From Parietaria judaica (taxonomy: Eukaryota > Streptophyta > Magnoliopsida > Rosales > Urticaceae), in NCBI GenBank assembly GCA_954871525.1, contig OX940863.1, forward strand, positions 1,588,001 through 1,652,000: DNA of 64,000 nt, given 5' to 3'. Below, in pieces: positions 60,744 to 64,000 of the stretch. Numbering within the stretch: position 1 is the stretch's first letter; each line of letters starts with the position of its first letter. The notes under the pieces were generated by a model. The model made no database searches, was not told where the DNA came from, and worked only from the letters and a program-made list of their open reading frames with translations. The translations under genes were made by a program, and so were the position numbers.

Positions 60744-61951
60744 AATCTTGTTTCTTTTTTACACAATGTTTCATCATTTTTAAACCTGATAATTTTATAT
60801 TCTTTAAACCGCTATAGTTGTAAATTTACGTTTTTTTTCTTCAAAATGAGCACTTCAGTGACCCATATTAAACTTGAAAATAAAATAAAATAAACTATAG
60901 TTCAAATACGGAAAATTGTAAAAATTGACCGACGAACATATGAATATGGTCTCATTTAGCGTATATTATCTCCAAAAAAAAAAAGTAATGAAAAAAAAAA
61001 CTATACGAGCAGGGCGAATGGACTTTGGATTAAGGAGTGTCACGTGACCCTCCTAACTTTTTTATTTTTATTTTGTATATTATTATTATTTTACTAAAAA
61101 ATTAATGTAATATCTTAAAACCTTATTATAAAATATAATAAAGTAATCCAACCATTTCAAAGCACACCGCCACTATTTTAAGATTCAAATATACTAGTTT
61201 TTTTTTTCCCACTCCCAATTCCAAAAACTCCATTGATATAATTTATTAAAAATCCATCGCTTGACCTCCGAATGCATCTTTTCGAAAAATCTTCTTTCGT
61301 TTTTAAACAATGTTTCATCATTTTTCAACCTGATAATTTTATATTTTTTAAATCGTTATAGTTGTAAATTTATGTTTTTTCTATAAAATGAGCACTTGAG
61401 TGACCCATATTAAACTTGAAACTTTCAAATACGAAAAATTGTAAAAATTGGCCGACGAACAGATGAATTTGGTCTCATTTAGCGTATATTATCTCAAAAA
61501 ATTGTAAGGAAAGAAAAGGGACTATACGAGCAGGGTGAATGGACTTTGGGTTAAGGAGGGTCAACCCTCCTAACTTTTCTATTTTTTTTTTTTTTTGTCT
61601 ATTATTATTATTTTACTTAAAATTAATGTAATAACTTAAAACATTATTATAAAATATAATAAAGTAATCCAACCATTTCAAAGCACACCGCCTCTATTTT
61701 AAGATTCAAATATACTAGGTTTTTTTTTCACTCCCAATTCCAAAAACTCCAATGATATAATGTATGAAAAATCCATCGCTTGACCTCCGAACGCATCTTT
61801 TATGAAAATCTTCTTTCTTTTTTTAACAATGTTTCATCATTTTTGAACCTGATAATTTTATATTCTTTAAATCGTTATGGTTGTAAATTTTTGTTTTTTC
61901 TTCAAAATGAGCACTTGAGTGACCCATATTAAACTTGAAAATAAAATTATA

Positions 61952-62436
61952 TATAGAGATATTGCATGGGATAGCCAAATTGAAACGTTTGATTAGCCAA
62001 ATAGTCAACCTTTCCTTTTTCTTTGCAAAATAGCCAAATGGTTATTTAATAACATATTTTATACCTATAATACCCTTTTAACATATTAACGTGTATTAAC
62101 GTTTATTAACGTGTATTAACTAAGTTAATTTTTCTTAAAAATAAGAATATTTAATTGTATAATAACATATTTTATACCTATAATACCCTTTTAACGTGTA
62201 TTAACGAAGTTAATTTGTTTTAAAATAAAAAATCGTGATTAAAATTTTAACAAAAAATTTAATTTTTTTTTTCAAAAAAAAAATTATTTTTAAACAAATT
62301 AACCACGTTAATACAAGGGTAATATGGTCTTTCGTGATTTATTAACGTGGTTAATTGGCTATTTGGCAATATTAATTAAAACATTGGCTATTTGGCTAAT
62401 TAGTGTTTGAAGTTTGGTTATTTGGCTATTTTCCCC
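61952..62436. mobile_element. MITE in tandem unit C (first)
   Basis: 485 bp with the 8-bp duplication AAATTATA (61944-61951 and 62437-62444). The ends carry GATAGCCAAATTG and its inverse TTTGGCTATTTTCC. It is the complete version of the family at 360-832 and 54640-55095. Units A and B have no insertion at this place (AACTTGAAAATAAAAT in A). Confidence 0.75.
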
Positions 62437-62689
62437 AAATTATAAACTATAGTTCAAATACGAAAAGGTTTAAAAATTGACCAACGAACAGATGAATTTG
62501 GTCTTATTTAGCGTATATTATCTCCAAAAAAATTAAAGAAAAAAAAAAAGACTACGAGCAAGGCAAATGGACTTTGGGTTAATAAGGAGGGTCACGTGAC
62601 CCTCCTAAATTTTCAATTTTTATTTTGTATATTATTATTATTTCACTAAAAAATTAATGTAATAACTTAAAATCTGATTATAAAATATA

Positions 62690-63153
62690 GGGTGGATTAA
62701 TGACGGCAAAAATACCCAAAGTTTGGTCAAAGAACCCCTCGTGTACCCAAAGTTTAAAAGTGGTGGTAAAAATACCCAAGGTCGTTTTTTAGGAGTTGAC
62801 CACTCCATTCTCGTAACGCCATTACCCGTTAACTCTGGCCAAGCGGACAAACGTGGGTTGCTGACATAACAATTTTTGCCATTTGGATGAGCCCACATCA
62901 GCCTTGTTTACGACAAAACAACGAATTAACCCTTCATTGATACTATTTAATACAACTAATAGAACCCCTAATGATTACACTTAACAAAACAAATTTTTCC
63001 ACGTGGCCAGATTTAACGGGTAAGTTGGCGTTACGAGAATGGAGTGGTCAACTCTCCAAATGTGACTTTGGGTATTTTTTCCACCACTTTTAAACTCTGG
63101 GTACACGAGGGGTTCTTTGACCAAACTTTAGGTATTTTCGCCGTTATTAACCC
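62690..63153. mobile_element. Foldback MULE-like MITE in tandem unit C (second)
   Basis: 464 bp; ends GGGTGGATTAATGACGG and CCGTTATTAACCC; perfect 9-bp duplication TAAAATATA (62681-62689 and 63154-63162). Unit B reads TATAAAATATAATAAAG through the same place, an empty site. Same family as 48004-48461, including the CCACGTGGCC motif near 63000. Confidence 0.9.
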
Positions 63154-63339
63154 TAAAATATAATAAAGTAATCCAACTATTTCAAAGCACATCACCTCTA
63201 TTTTAAGATTCAAATATACTGGGTTTTTTTTTTACTCCCAATTCCAAAAACTACATTGATATTATTTTTTAAGAATCCATCGCTTGACCTCCGAATGCAT
63301 CTTTTCGGCACGTACATCTCAACTTTCTCGTTTTTTTAG

Positions 63340-63580
63340 TCGCCGCTCTACGTTGTAGCACGCATTCTAATTCGCATGGCATCGATTTCTCGAGGAGCTT
63401 TGTTTTAATTCGATCAACGTCGATTTTCTCGGAGACCTCGCATCCTAATTCATACGGTAGTGACCTCGCGTTTTGGCTCACTTAGCGCCAAATTCCAATT
63501 CGCTTATCGTCAATTTTTTTCGAAGACCTCGCGCTCTAATTTGCATGGCATCAAGTTTCTCGAAGACCTCACATTCTAGT
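63340..63580. repeat. Imperfect short tandem repeat with TCTCGAAGACCTCGC units
   Basis: About four degenerate copies of a unit like TCTCGAAGACCTCGC then TCTAATTCGCATGGCATC, near 63350, 63425, 63510 and 63555. It follows directly after the tandem array. No coding frame is maintained. Confidence 0.5.
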
Positions 63581-64000
63581 TAGTAATTAAAGGTTAGAGT
63601 TTCTATCCTAAATCTTGGATATTTTATTTTCGAATAATTTATTTTTGGAACTTTTTCAAGTTTTTTTCACCCTTTTTCGATTAAGAAAGCTAACTTTGCC
63701 AATAAAAATTATGGCTAAAATACAAAAGTTGTGCAACTTATCCGACGAACAGAAGACCAATTCGGTCTATTTTAACACTATTTGCAATTTACACAAAATG
63801 AAAATGAATTGGACTACTTTTCAACATATATTATATCATTTTTCTGTGTTTGTATAATCTTATGAGTTAAGTTTTATGAATAAATAAATATTATATATGT
63901 AGCTCTTGGTATATCCGATTGGGGTATAGTTTGGGGTCTGAAAGGCCAACCTCTATCAATCCCTATCGTCTAAACGGTTGGTTTGCCTATCGAGAACAAC

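Larger units (their letters stand above)
60744..63307. repeat. Three-copy tandem array of a ~540-bp unit, third copy interrupted
   Basis: Units: A 60744-61285, B 61286-61804, C 61805-63307. Each runs through CAATGTTTCATCATTTTT, ATGAGCACTT.AGTGACCCAT, GACGAACA.ATGAATTTGGTC, GAATGGACTTTGG.TTAAGGAG, AAGTAATCCAACCATTTCAA and AATCCATCGCTTGACCTCCG. Removing two MITEs and their target duplications, unit C is about 537 bp. GGGTCACGTGACCC-type palindromes occur in units A and C. No coding frame is shared by the units. What the unit is remains unknown. Confidence 0.85.

Noticed and set aside
62638..62898. An 86-codon ORF on the - strand
   Set aside because: It overlaps the end of a MULE-like MITE; the frame is not kept in the sister copy at 48004.
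60744..63307. A repeat array that might be mistaken for a CRISPR
   Set aside because: Units are 540 bp, directly adjacent, without short regular spacers, in a plant nuclear genome.

Overview
This is nuclear DNA from a flowering plant, most likely a eudicot. The evidence is AT-rich intergenic DNA, GT-AG introns with long AT-rich bodies, plant Copia and Gypsy retrotransposons with initiator-Met-tRNA primer sites, many foldback MITEs, and plant-specific 2-oxoglutarate/Fe(II)-dependent dioxygenases (2OGDs). I cannot name the species. No tRNA, rRNA or CRISPR feature was found.

Genes. Four head-to-tail AOP-like 2OGD genes lie on the + strand, each with three exons and the same intron positions and phases: gene 1 (2458-4040, intact, 314 aa), gene 2 (15149-23021, split by a Copia element), gene 3 (25330-33183, a pseudogene with many lesions) and gene 4 (36253-37735, intact, 312 aa). 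About 12 kb beyond, on the - strand, is an intact two-exon gibberellin 3-oxidase (49629-50914, 375 aa). Genes 2 and 3 are the closest pair and share upstream sequence, so they look like a tandem duplication. Genes 1 and 4 are more diverged. The array looks like birth-and-death evolution: two copies with complete active sites, one recently disrupted, one long dead.

Transposons. Most of the rest is nested mobile DNA. Three Copia elements keep both LTRs and 5-bp target duplications: Copia-1 (8855-14268, - strand, inside a hAT-like element), Copia-2 (16115-21487, inside exon 2 of gene 2, LTRs identical by eye, uninterrupted gag-pol) and Copia-3 (28086-33084, inside exon 3 of gene 3, coding region broken). 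Solo LTRs lie at 40056-40746 (Gypsy-type), 44722-45878 (with a second solo LTR nested at 45133-45757), 51444-52064 and 56963-57493. Non-autonomous DNA elements with clean 8- or 9-bp target duplications are spread between them. At 60744-63307 a roughly 540-bp unit occurs three times, and the third copy carries two MITEs.

How it fits together. The intact AOP-like genes and the GA3-oxidase encode soluble dioxygenases that use 2-oxoglutarate, O2 and Fe(II). The GA3-oxidase makes bioactive gibberellins. The substrate of the AOP-like enzymes cannot be read from sequence; Arabidopsis AOP2 and AOP3 modify glucosinolate side chains. The main biological signal is stepwise loss within this array by transposon insertion, with the relative order of many insertions readable from nesting, target duplications and paralogous empty sites. 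I saw no convincing wholly new system.
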